Assembly (NCBI RefSeq): GCF_014200505.1
Contig: NZ_JACHBX010000002.1
Span: 186,001 to 250,000, forward strand
Reading direction: 5' to 3'
From: Massilia aurea
Lineage (GTDB): Bacteria; Pseudomonadota; Gammaproteobacteria; Burkholderiales; Burkholderiaceae_D
Length of the DNA: 64,000 nucleotides
Below, piece after piece: positions 35,464-42,843 of this stretch. The position numbers and the translations under genes were made by a program. Under the pieces are notes generated by a model. It had not been told where the DNA came from and searched no databases. It saw only the letters and a list, made by a program, of their open reading frames with translations. Each line of letters opens with the position of its first letter. Position 1 is the stretch's first letter.

Positions 35464-37683
35464 ATGAAGCGCACTATCCTGGCAACCGCGATCGCCCTGG
35501 CTTTCAGCATGGCCCACGCCCAAGAGAACACCGTGAACGACGTCCGTGGCGGCAATACCCAAACGTCGACGATCACCAATACCACCAATACCAATACGGA
35601 CAACAGCTCGCTGACCGACTCCCGCAACAGCAATAACATCACAACGAGCACCAACACTGACAACACCCAGGCGAACAGCAACAACATCGCGACCAACACC
35701 AATAACAGCCAGACCGACAGCAACAACACGGCCACCAGTAACAGTACCAGCACGAACACCAACAACAGCCAGACCGACAGCAACAATACGTCGACCAGTA
35801 ACAGCACGAACACGAATACCAACACTGCGAACAACACCAATACGCAGACCGATAACAGCCAGCGTACCAACACGAACACCACCAACACCACAAGCAACAA
35901 CCAGGTGGACAACTCGGACAACCGCGTCACGAACACCACGACGAACAACAGCAACAGCCAGACCAGCAACCAGTCCGACACGCGCAATATGCAGATCGAC
36001 AGCAACGACACGACGGACATCGCGACTACCACCACAACCAACAACAGCAGCGACAGCAGCCAGGACAGCTCGGGGCAGAACAACAGCTCGGGTGACGCCA
36101 ATGCCGAAGTGGCCGGCGCCGCGGCAGCCAACAACGGCGGCAGCGCCAGCTCGTCGGTCGCGAACTCGTTCAACACCTCCTCGGCAACGTCGACCAGCGC
36201 CCTGACCGGCAATGTCAGCGGCAATAACATCAGCAATATCGGCAACACCGCACAGAACACGGGTGGCGCGAACGGCGCATCCGGTTCCGGCGCTGCAGGC
36301 GGCGTGGGCTATGGCGGCGGGGCCAGCGGCACCGGTGCAGCCGGCGGGGCAGCCTCGGGCGCGGCAGGCGCGTCAGGCGGCGCGGGCGGCTACGCTGCTG
36401 CTGGTACGGCCTCGACGGGCTCATCGAGCGTCGGTAACGCCGCTGGCGGCGCCGGCGGGGCGACGGGTGCTGCAGGCGCCACGGGCGGCGCAGGTGCATC
36501 CGGCGCCATGGGTGGCTACGCTGCCGGCGGCAATGGCGCTGCAGGCGGCGCCGGCACGGGCGGCGCGGGTGCAATGGGCGGCGGGGCCAATGGCGGCTCG
36601 GGCGCGGCAGGCGGCGGGGCCACGGGCGGCGCAGGCGGCTCGACCGGCTCGCTGGCTGGCGGCAATGGCGGCGGCACCGGTGCGGCCATGGGCGGCGCAG
36701 GCGGCGCGGGTGGCAATACCGGCTCGGCATGGGGCGGTGCAGGTGGTGCAGGCGGCTCGGGCGGCGCAGGCGGCATGGGCGGCACCTCGGCCGGTTCGAG
36801 CCTGACAGCCTCGAATGGCGCCAGCGGCGGCGGTGCCAGCATCGGCGATGCCATGGCAACGACGGGCGCCGGCGGCACGCCGGGCAGCGATCCGGCAGCA
36901 GCCGGCGGCGCCAGCGGCGCATCGACCAATACCGGCGGCACCAGCACGGCCGGCAGCCCGACCAGCGGCGCCAGCACCAATGGCGCGGGCGACTCGATGG
37001 CGGGTGCGGGCGGTGCCGGTTCAGCCGGCGGCGCGGGCGGCTCGGGCGCCGCTTCGTCGAATACCTCGGGTAGCGGCGCAGCAGGCGGCACCTCGACCGG
37101 CGGCACCGGCGGCGCCGGCGCGGCACTGGCCGGCACGGGCGGCGCAGGCGCCACCGGCACGGCAGGCGCCGGCGGCTCGGGCGCAGCAGGCACGGCTGGC
37201 ATGGGCGGCAACGGTGCGACCGGCACTGGCGGCGCTGGTGGCGCGGGCCAGGGCGGTACGGCGGGCGCGGGCGGCATGGGCGGTTCGGGCGCAGAAGCGA
37301 CCGCATCGACCGGCGCCAGCGGCGCAGGCGGCGCGTCCACGGGCGGTTCGGCCACGGGCGGCTCGGCCACCTCGGGTGATGCAAGCTCGGGCGCCGGCGG
37401 CAGCGGCGGCGCTGGTGGTGCAACCACGTCGGGCGCAGGCGGCTCGGGCGGCGAAATGACGGCCGGTGCAGGTACCGGCGGCTTCGGCGGCGCCGGCATG
37501 GGCGGCAATGGCGGCACCAACAACGTCAGCTCGGGCTCGTTCGACATGTCGAACTCGATGAACAACATTGCCCAGTCGGCAGCCGGCATCTCGATCATCA
37601 GCCAGAACAACGGCTTCTCCTCGCTGATCCAGCAAAGCGTCAACGTGCAGTCGAACATGAACGTCGGCGGCGCAGGCCAGTGA
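35464..37683 (+). CDS. Asn/Thr-rich and Gly/Ala-rich secreted protein, candidate amyloid fibre subunit
   Basis: 739 residues from the ATG at 35464 (GGGGAG upstream); the longer reading from 35362 starts before the sigma-54 promoter and is rejected. Signal peptide 1-19 (cut after SMAHA). The mature start carries NDVRGG (G29-G30). Residues about 31-225 are almost only N, T, S, D and Q, with two consecutive 20-residue repeats at 78-97 and 98-117. Residues about 267-682 are a Gly/Ala-rich low-complexity array with scattered S/T and almost no charge. The last ~55 residues regain complexity and end in QNNGFSSLIQQSVNV (from 714). No Cys is seen in the mature protein. Context (C39 peptidase, coiled-coil barrel protein) points to a FapC/FapB-like exported fibre protein; no direct homology claimed. 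Confidence 0.75.
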   Translation: MKRTILATAIALAFSMAHAQENTVNDVRGGNTQTSTITNTTNTNTDNSSLTDSRNSNNITTSTNTDNTQANSNNIATNTNNSQTDSNNTATSNSTSTNTNNSQTDSNNTSTSNSTNTNTNTANNTNTQTDNSQRTNTNTTNTTSNNQVDNSDNRVTNTTTNNSNSQTSNQSDTRNMQIDSNDTTDIATTTTTNNSSDSSQDSSGQNNSSGDANAEVAGAAAANNGGSASSSVANSFNTSSATSTSALTGNVSGNNISNIGNTAQNTGGANGASGSGAAGGVGYGGGASGTGAAGGAASGAAGASGGAGGYAAAGTASTGSSSVGNAAGGAGGATGAAGATGGAGASGAMGGYAAGGNGAAGGAGTGGAGAMGGGANGGSGAAGGGATGGAGGSTGSLAGGNGGGTGAAMGGAGGAGGNTGSAWGGAGGAGGSGGAGGMGGTSAGSSLTASNGASGGGASIGDAMATTGAGGTPGSDPAAAGGASGASTNTGGTSTAGSPTSGASTNGAGDSMAGAGGAGSAGGAGGSGAASSNTSGSGAAGGTSTGGTGGAGAALAGTGGAGATGTAGAGGSGAAGTAGMGGNGATGTGGAGGAGQGGTAGAGGMGGSGAEATASTGASGAGGASTGGSATGGSATSGDASSGAGGSGGAGGATTSGAGGSGGEMTAGAGTGGFGGAGMGGNGGTNNVSSGSFDMSNSMNNIAQSAAGISIISQNNGFSSLIQQSVNVQSNMNVGGAGQ
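35695..35814 (+). repeat. Tandem 60-bp coding repeat (two copies)
   Basis: Two adjacent 60-base units (35695-35754, 35755-35814) encode NTNNSQTDSNNT(A/S)TSNST(S/N)T. They differ at a few, mostly silent positions, indicating a duplication within the Asn/Thr-rich domain. Not a CRISPR: no spacers and coding throughout. Confidence 0.8.
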
Positions 37684-37705
37684 TCAGGTAACGGGTGCAG
37701 GACGG

Positions 37706-37769
37706 GCAGCGATCACGCTGCGCGCCCTGCACTCCCGCCATGCGGCGCTTTGCCCGCATGGCGGTCCTT
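37706..37769 (+). terminator. Two consecutive hairpins between fibre gene and downstream genes
   Basis: First hairpin GCAGCG-ATCA-CGCTGC (37706-37721). Second, a perfect 11-bp stem CCGCCATGCGG (37735-37745) / CCGCATGGCGG (37754-37764) with an 8-base loop, followed by TCCTTT. The lack of a long T-run suggests a leaky terminator or 3'-end stabiliser that would raise fibre mRNA over the secretion genes. Confidence 0.6.
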
Positions 37770-37783
37770 TCGAGCGAGGCATC

Positions 37784-38185
37784 ATGAAACAACTACACCA
37801 GATTGGATTTCTCTTGCTGACGGCAGGCGCTGCTCTGCCAGCAGCAGCCCAGGTCACCGAGCCGGCCAGATTGCCAGTAGCGGTGCGCTTTTTGTCGACC
37901 GTGAACGTGGCGCCGGCCCCCGACGACGATCTCGCAAGCGGCTGGGGCAAGACCACCGACGCCGCTGTCCTGGGCGACCTGCGCGGCGGCACCGACATCA
38001 TCACCACCGAAGCGACGCTGGGCGGCACGGTCGGCAACAACACGGCCACCAACGTGACCACCGGCATGAACGTGATCAGCGGCGGCTCGTTCGCCAACGC
38101 GTCGGGCTTGCCAGTCGTGATCCAGAATTCCGGCGCGAACGTCCTGATCCAGAACGCGACCGTCATCAACCTGCAATTGCAATGA
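37784..38185 (+). CDS. Small secreted protein of Fap-like cluster (candidate minor fibre subunit)
   Basis: 133 residues: signal peptide to about residue 22 (AAAQ), then VLGDLRGG with G68-G69, a Thr/Asn/Gly-rich middle and a C-terminus QNSGANVLIQNATVINLQLQ (114-133). That end aligns with the end of the large fibre protein (Q-N-x-G-x3-L-I-Q). The charged middle DDDLASGWGKTTD is unlike the fibre protein. Its TGA overlaps the ATG of the C39 peptidase gene (ATGA). By position and motif it may be the nucleator, as FapB or CsgB; this is inference. Confidence 0.7.
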   Translation: MKQLHQIGFLLLTAGAALPAAAQVTEPARLPVAVRFLSTVNVAPAPDDDLASGWGKTTDAAVLGDLRGGTDIITTEATLGGTVGNNTATNVTTGMNVISGGSFANASGLPVVIQNSGANVLIQNATVINLQLQ

Positions 38186-38871
38186 GCATGACACCCAGCC
38201 CTCACTTGATGCTGCACATCGCACTGTGCGGCGCCCTGCTTGCGCCGCACAGTGCGCATGCACTGGACCTGGCCGGCGTCGGGCGCGTCAACGTGCCGGT
38301 AACCAGTCTCAAGGACATCAAATTCCAGCGCACGCTGCGCCAGCAATATGACTACAGCTGCGGCGCCGCCGCGCTGGCCACCTTGCTGTCGCACCACTAC
38401 CAGACGCCCACGCCCGAACAGGACGTGTTCCAGCAGATGTATGCCAGCGGCGACCAGGCCAAGATTCACAAAGAAGGTTTTTCGCTGCTCGACATGCAGC
38501 GCTTTCTCGCCACGCGCGGCTTTCGCGCCGACGGCTTCAAGCTGCCCATTGAAAAACTGATCGCCGAAAAACTGCCGGCCATTGTCCTGATCACCGACCG
38601 TGGCTTCAACCATTTCGTGGTCATCAAGGGCGCCGAAGACGGCCGCATCCTGATCGGCGACCCGTCCACCGGCAACCGCGTCGTGAGCATGGAACGGTTC
38701 CAGGAAATCTGGCGCAACAAGATCTTGTTCGTGATCCACAGCCACAAGGACCAGGTTGCCTTCAACACACCGGAAGACTGGCGTGGCGCGCCGCGTGCGC
38801 CGCTGGGCACCGGCATGCACCAGGACCAGCTTAGCGCAACCCTGCCCAAGTTCGGGCCGGGCGATTTTTAA
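38182..38871 (+). CDS. C39-family cysteine peptidase-like protein (FapD-like)
   Basis: 229 residues: signal peptide (LCGALLAPHSAHA, to about residue 27) followed by a stand-alone papain-like C39 domain. Catalytic set: Cys60 in QQYDYSCGAAALATLL, His144 in RGFNHFVVIKGA and Asp160 in ILIGDPSTG. Unlike bacteriocin exporters it lacks membrane and ATPase domains; exported stand-alone C39 proteins are the FapD type. Start 38182 overlaps the previous stop (ATGA), with a second ATG at 38188. The segment SLKDIKFQRTLR (42-53) just before the active site recurs at the end of the next gene product. Probably processes cluster proteins, perhaps after their R-G-G sites. Confidence 0.85.
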   Translation: MSMTPSPHLMLHIALCGALLAPHSAHALDLAGVGRVNVPVTSLKDIKFQRTLRQQYDYSCGAAALATLLSHHYQTPTPEQDVFQQMYASGDQAKIHKEGFSLLDMQRFLATRGFRADGFKLPIEKLIAEKLPAIVLITDRGFNHFVVIKGAEDGRILIGDPSTGNRVVSMERFQEIWRNKILFVIHSHKDQVAFNTPEDWRGAPRAPLGTGMHQDQLSATLPKFGPGDF

Positions 38872-38882
38872 CGGGGACCACC

Positions 38883-39419
38883 ATGCGCCTTCCACCCTAC
38901 CCTTTGCACACCGCCTTGCCGGGCCTGCTGGGCCTGCTGAGCCTGCTGAGCCTGCTGATGGGCACGCTACCGGGCGCCCAGGCCACCGAGCCGGTCGTAC
39001 CGGTACTTGGCACGCCGGTCGCCGCCACCACGCTGGACGCCGCCCGTGGCGGCTTCGAGGTAGCTGGTGGCCTCTCGCTGTCGCTCGGCATCGAGCGCGT
39101 CGTGTCGGTCAATGGCGAAATCATGGCGCGCACGAATATCGCCATCCCCGACCTGGCGGCCATGACGGCCGAGCAGGCGCGCCTGACCCAGGACGCGCTG
39201 GGCGCAGCGCGGATGATCCAGATCGGCGGCAACAACTATGCCGCTGCCGACCTCAACCTGCCCAACGGTGCGACGCTGGTCCAGAACACGCTCAGCGGCC
39301 AGGATATCCGCACGGCGACCACCATTTCGTCGACCGTCAACAGCATGTCGCTGATCAAGGACATCAATTTCCAGTCGACGATCCGGGACGCCGTCGTGCG
39401 TTCCCCGGGCGGACTATGA
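38883..39419 (+). CDS. Small secreted protein of Fap-like cluster (FapE position)
   Basis: 178 residues: Leu-rich signal peptide (to about residue 34, cut near GAQA), then TTLDAARGG (G56-G57), a beta-rich middle, NGATLVQNTL (128-137) and a C-terminal KDINFQSTIRDAV (159-171). It shares the R-G-G motif and the NGxxxLxQN motif with both other secreted proteins, and KDI-x-FQ-x-T-x-R with the peptidase. SD GGGGA precedes the ATG. The stop overlaps an ATG at 39416 in the frame of the next gene. Position between C39 peptidase and barrel protein corresponds to FapE, but sequence identity to FapE is not claimed. Confidence 0.7.
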   Translation: MRLPPYPLHTALPGLLGLLSLLSLLMGTLPGAQATEPVVPVLGTPVAATTLDAARGGFEVAGGLSLSLGIERVVSVNGEIMARTNIAIPDLAAMTAEQARLTQDALGAARMIQIGGNNYAAADLNLPNGATLVQNTLSGQDIRTATTISSTVNSMSLIKDINFQSTIRDAVVRSPGGL

Positions 39420-39457
39420 ATGTTCAACACCACCACCACTCACTCTGGAGAATCTGG

Positions 39458-40876
39458 ATGTATCCACACGTCGCGCGGCTCGGCGCTGCGGGCCTGGCGG
39501 CCGCCCTTCTGGCGCCGCCTGCACTCGCTCAACAAGTTGCTCCCCTGTCGAACAATGGCGCACAGCCATCCTCTGCCGAACTGTCGCAGCTGAAGGACGA
39601 GCTGGCGCAGCAACGCGCGCTGGTCAATCGCCTGCTGCTGGAAGTCCAGGCCCAGCGCGAGCAATTGCAGCGCATGGGGACGCCGTCCAATGGCGTACTG
39701 CTGTCGCAGCAACGCGGCATGGGCGGCGCGATGAGCGGCCAGGCACCGGTGGCCGAGCCGCCCGTGTTGCCACCCGTATTGCCGCCAGCAGTGACGGGCG
39801 TGCCGGCGCCGCTGCCGCCACAGCAGCGCCCTGACCAGCCCGGCGTGCCCGCCCCCGTACCGGCCCAGCCCGCCGCGCCGGCGCAGGCGCAAAACACCAG
39901 CCGCCAGCAACCGAACCGGCCGCCGGAAGTCGCACCGATCGGCGACCAGCCGGGCGTGCTCACGGCGCCCGGCACCTATGTGCTCGAGCCGTCGATGCAA
40001 TACGGCTACTCGTCGAGCAACCGCGTGGCGCTGGTCGGCTACACGGTGATTCCGGCCCTGCTGATCGGCCTGGTGGACGTGCGTGAAATCAAACGCAATA
40101 CCTTCACCACTGCGATCACCGGCCGCACCGGCCTCAGCAACCGGATGGAAGTCGAGGTCAAGGTGCCGTATGTGTATCGCTCCGATGCCACCGTCAGCCG
40201 GGAAATATTCACCGGCACGGCAGTCGAACGCGTGTTCGACACGACCGGCAAGGGCATGGGCGACGTCGAAGTGGCCGGCCGCTACCAGCTCAATAACGGC
40301 GGCGCCGACAAGGGCTATTACATCGCCGGCCTGCGCTACAAGAGCCGCACCGGCCGCGATCCGTTCGAAGTGGTCACCGATTGCGAGCGCCGCTGCATCG
40401 GCGAGAACGTCACCGGCACCGGCCTGCCGCTGGACCTGCCTACCGGCTCGGGCTTCCACTCGCTGCAAGCCACGCTGACCTGGCTGTATCCGTCTGATCC
40501 GGCCGTCTTCTTCGGCAACCTGAGCTACGTGCACAACTTCAAGCGCGACGACGTGACGCGCCTGGTACGCAATGGCGAGCGCGAACCGCTCGGCTCGCTG
40601 CAACCAGGCGCCGTGCTGGGCTTTAACTTCGGCATGGGCCTGGCGCTCAACGACAAGGCGTCGCTGAGCCTGGGCTACGACCACAGCACGATCGGGCGCA
40701 TGCGCCAGAACGGCGCGACCTCGATCGGCTCCGTACGCACGCAGCTGGGTACGCTGCTGCTGGGCTATTCCTACCGCCTGAGCCCGAAGCGTTCGCTCAA
40801 CATCGCCGTCGGCGCCGGCGTCACGCGTGACACACCGGACGTGACCCTGACGCTGCGTTTGCCAATGACTTTCTAA
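39458..40876 (+). CDS. Outer-membrane exporter with coiled coil, Pro-rich linker and barrel (FapF-like)
   Basis: 472 residues from the ATG at 39458 (GGAG seven bases upstream). An ATG at 39416 overlaps the previous stop and is the alternative. Signal peptide 1-24, predicted coiled coil 39-72 (SAELSQLKDELAQQRALVNR...), Pro/Ala/Gln-rich linker about 96-170, then a beta-barrel 171-472 of the 'transporter/phenol-degradation MetA' type ending LTLRLPMTF. This is the domain order of FapF, whose trimeric coiled coil plugs a 12-strand pore that exports amyloid subunits. Last gene of the cluster; no terminator follows before the cspA promoter. Confidence 0.8.
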   Translation: MYPHVARLGAAGLAAALLAPPALAQQVAPLSNNGAQPSSAELSQLKDELAQQRALVNRLLLEVQAQREQLQRMGTPSNGVLLSQQRGMGGAMSGQAPVAEPPVLPPVLPPAVTGVPAPLPPQQRPDQPGVPAPVPAQPAAPAQAQNTSRQQPNRPPEVAPIGDQPGVLTAPGTYVLEPSMQYGYSSSNRVALVGYTVIPALLIGLVDVREIKRNTFTTAITGRTGLSNRMEVEVKVPYVYRSDATVSREIFTGTAVERVFDTTGKGMGDVEVAGRYQLNNGGADKGYYIAGLRYKSRTGRDPFEVVTDCERRCIGENVTGTGLPLDLPTGSGFHSLQATLTWLYPSDPAVFFGNLSYVHNFKRDDVTRLVRNGEREPLGSLQPGAVLGFNFGMGLALNDKASLSLGYDHSTIGRMRQNGATSIGSVRTQLGTLLLGYSYRLSPKRSLNIAVGAGVTRDTPDVTLTLRLPMTF

Positions 40877-40974
40877 CCAGAAATTTATTCCTGAAATCGG
40901 TCATGCAGGGGGGATGACTTGTGGTAAATACGGAGACGATTGAAAAATCTTGCTTCCGTTTTAAGAGTTTGCCC

Positions 40975-40980
40975 TATAAT
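40975..40980 (+). promoter_or_regulatory. -10 element of cold-shock gene, with ~85-base leader
   Basis: A perfect TATAAT with start expected near 40987, leaving about 83 untranslated bases before the ATG at 41070. A long leader is usual for cspA-type genes and acts as a temperature-dependent RNA switch; a TTGCTT lies 19 bases upstream as a poor -35. Confidence 0.6.
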
Positions 40981-41069
40981 CAGATTCGCAATGTAAGGCG
41001 TCACCCTGGTTTTTGTCCTAGGTACGCAAACAGGGCATCAACGTAAAATTAATTTTTGAGGGAATAAAA

Positions 41070-41276
41070 ATGGCGACTGGCATTGTTAAGTGGTTCAATG
41101 ACGCAAAAGGTTTCGGTTTCATCACGCCTGACGGCGGCGGCGAAGATCTGTTCGCGCACTTCTCGGCGATCAACGCCAACGGCTTCAAGTCGCTGCAAGA
41201 AAACCAGCGCGTGACGTTCGACGTCACCACCGGTCCTAAAGGCAAGCAGGCTTCGAACATCCAGCCGCAAGCTTAA
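41070..41276 (+). CDS. CspA-family cold-shock protein
   Basis: 68-residue single cold-shock domain with RNP1 KGFGFI and RNP2-like LFAHFS motifs; begins [19 protein letters not shown] single-stranded nucleic-acid chaperone. Long 5' leader and a UUCG-loop terminator downstream make it a monocistronic unit. Confidence 0.95.
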   Translation: MATGIVKWFNDAKGFGFITPDGGGEDLFAHFSAINANGFKSLQENQRVTFDVTTGPKGKQASNIQPQA

Positions 41277-41311
41277 GGTCCGCTGGCCCGTCACGGCGGG
41301 CAAGCAACGCA

Positions 41312-41345
41312 AAAGAGCACATCTTCGGATGTGCTCTTTGTCTTT
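41312..41345 (+). terminator. Rho-independent terminator of cold-shock gene
   Basis: AAAGAGCACATC-TTCG-GATGTGCTCTTT: perfect 12-bp stem with the extra-stable UUCG loop (41312-41339), followed by TGTCTTTCT. Confidence 0.9.
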
Positions 41346-41381
41346 CTGGCGACCGTTTTGATCGACGCTTGCGCGCTGCGC

Positions 41382-41409
41382 AAAAAAAAACCTCCCGTGA
41401 AGGAGGTTT
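41382..41409 (-). terminator. Rho-independent terminator of PEP-CTERM gene
   Basis: AAACCTCC / GGAGGTTT stem (41388-41395 / 41402-41409) with a 6-base loop. Read leftwards it is followed by T residues to 41382, directly after the PEP-CTERM gene. Confidence 0.85.
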
Positions 41410-41429
41410 CCTGATCCTGCGCTGCAGGG

Positions 41430-42158
41430 TTATTTGCCGATGCGACGACGTGCCAGGCAGAGACCGGCCAGGCCGAGGCCGAGCAATGCGAGCGAGGCTG
41501 GTTCGGGAACCGGCTCGACATCATAGCCAACCACCAGGTTATCGAACTCGAACGCGTGGCCGCTGGTCCGGAAGCTGAACGACGTGAACTCTTCTTCGGG
41601 CTTGAAGAACAGGTTGACGTAGATGTTCGAGCTATCCGCATTCGGATTACCCGTCTCGCCGTGGAACATGGCGATCAACGATGCGCCTGTCACCGTCTGG
41701 ATGACCGCGCCGACAGCGTTGTAGAAGATCAGATCATTGTAAGTATCGATCGATCCGTAATACAGGCCAAGGTAATTCAGCGTAGCGTCGTTGCCGAGCG
41801 AGTTCAGCAAGCCAGTGTAGTTAAAATTGACTTCTGACGTGCTCGCGCCGCTGCCAACGCCCGGGCCGTAAGCAAAATGCGTTTTGTCGTTGGCTGGTGC
41901 TGCATACACGCCCGACAGGTTACCTTTCGCATACCCCAACCCGCCGCCCGATACGGTGGAGACAACCATATTGGCTGGCATTGTTGGTCCGCCACCGGGG
42001 GCATCGAACGTTTCGACAAACACATTGTGTGTTTGCAGACTCGTCTTGCCAGACCCGTCCGCCGCGACTGCCGAGGCGTACGTGATTTCTACAGCTTGTG
42101 TCACAGAAGCCGACATCAGCAATACCGATGCCAGGCAAGGAACCAAGGCTTTATTCAT
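41430..42158 (-). CDS. PEP-CTERM exosortase-dependent surface protein
   Basis: 242 residues: signal peptide (cleaved after VTQA, about 22), a beta-rich body with many Gly, Asn and Thr and no Cys in the mature part, and a C-terminal PEP-CTERM signal (VPEPASLALLGLGLAGL then ARRR). Exported, cut and probably anchored or released by an exosortase that is not in this window. Transcribed from a sigma-54 promoter 33 bases upstream and closed by a strong terminator, so it is a single-gene unit. Body similar in style to other exosortase-dependent surface proteins; function unknown. Confidence 0.85.
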   Translation of the reverse strand: MNKALVPCLASVLLMSASVTQAVEITYASAVAADGSGKTSLQTHNVFVETFDAPGGGPTMPANMVVSTVSGGGLGYAKGNLSGVYAAPANDKTHFAYGPGVGSGASTSEVNFNYTGLLNSLGNDATLNYLGLYYGSIDTYNDLIFYNAVGAVIQTVTGASLIAMFHGETGNPNADSSNIYVNLFFKPEEEFTSFSFRTSGHAFEFDNLVVGYDVEPVPEPASLALLGLGLAGLCLARRRIGK

Positions 42159-42190
42159 GATAGGTCTCCGGTGGTTGAGACATGGTAATT

Positions 42191-42206
42191 AGCACTAACC
42201 ATGCCA
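42191..42206 (-). promoter_or_regulatory. Sigma-54 (-24/-12) promoter of PEP-CTERM gene
   Basis: On the minus strand TGGCATGGTTAGTGCT: GG and GC are exactly ten bases apart (complement positions 42205-42204 and 42193-42192). Expected start about 42180, giving a leader of about 20 bases. Confidence 0.72.
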
Positions 42207-42395
42207 CCGATAAAAATCTATCATAAACAAATACTTAGAAATAAATCCTTGCGGCAACGTAATTGTTATCGACAGTATGTTACTTTTATATACTTTACGT
42301 TACCTGTATTTCGCGGCGGACATGAAGGGGGCGGTTTCTGCCGGCGATCGACGGTCACGCCCCTGTTTGCAGCGCCACGAATGCGCCGCTGGCAA

Positions 42396-42830
42396 TCAGC
42401 AGCCGCAGCTGCCCGAGCCGCAACCGCCGCCGCCGGATTTCTTCGGCGCTGCCGCCAGCTGGATGCCAGGTGCACGGCCACTTTCTTCGTCGTAGCCAGC
42501 CGCCTGCAGGCGCGCCACGTACTGCTTCCACAGCGATTCCTGGCTGCGGCCCAGCTCATACAGATAATCCCAGCTGAAGATGCCGGAATCGTGGCCGTCC
42601 GAGAAGGTCGGCTTGATCGCGTAGTTGCCGACCTGCTCGACGTCGGCGATGCCGACTTCGCGCTTGCCAAGTTGCAGCACTTCCTGGCCCGGGCCGTGGC
42701 CCTTCACCTCGGCCGATGGCGAATACACGCGCAGATATTCGAACGGGAGCGAAAAGGCGCTGCCGTCGTCGTAGGCGACGTCGAGCACGCGCGATTTCTG
42801 GTGGACAGTCAATTCGGTTGGATGTGGCAT
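42396..42830 (-). CDS. DUF971 domain protein with Gly/Cys-rich tail
   Basis: 144 residues from MPHPTELTVHQKSRVLDVAYDDG, the DUF971 start; the longer frame from 43031 overlaps the HIT gene and is rejected. The DUF971 body (FEYLRVYSPSAEVKGHG; IKPTFSDGHDSGIFSWDYLYELG) is found in gamma-butyrobetaine hydroxylase N-termini and in Fe-S scaffold (Apd1/Mrp-type) proteins. The tail GGGGCGSGSCGC could bind metal. Follows the HIT gene by 13 bases. Confidence 0.85.
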   Translation of the reverse strand: MPHPTELTVHQKSRVLDVAYDDGSAFSLPFEYLRVYSPSAEVKGHGPGQEVLQLGKREVGIADVEQVGNYAIKPTFSDGHDSGIFSWDYLYELGRSQESLWKQYVARLQAAGYDEESGRAPGIQLAAAPKKSGGGGCGSGSCGC

Positions 42831-42843
42831 GGGACTCTCTATA

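Noticed and set aside
35695..35814. Possible CRISPR-like repeat
   Set aside because: Only two contiguous units without spacers, in frame with the fibre protein, so an internal coding duplication.
36230..37658. Arg/Pro-rich minus-strand frames opposite the Gly/Ala block
   Set aside because: Long frames here arise only because the Gly/Ala-coding repeat lacks stops on the other strand; no start signals.
35464..37683. Heme-utilisation protein or PE-PGRS identity for the Gly-rich protein
   Set aside because: Similarity would be by composition only. There is no PE domain or heme motif; the neighbours favour an exported fibre protein.
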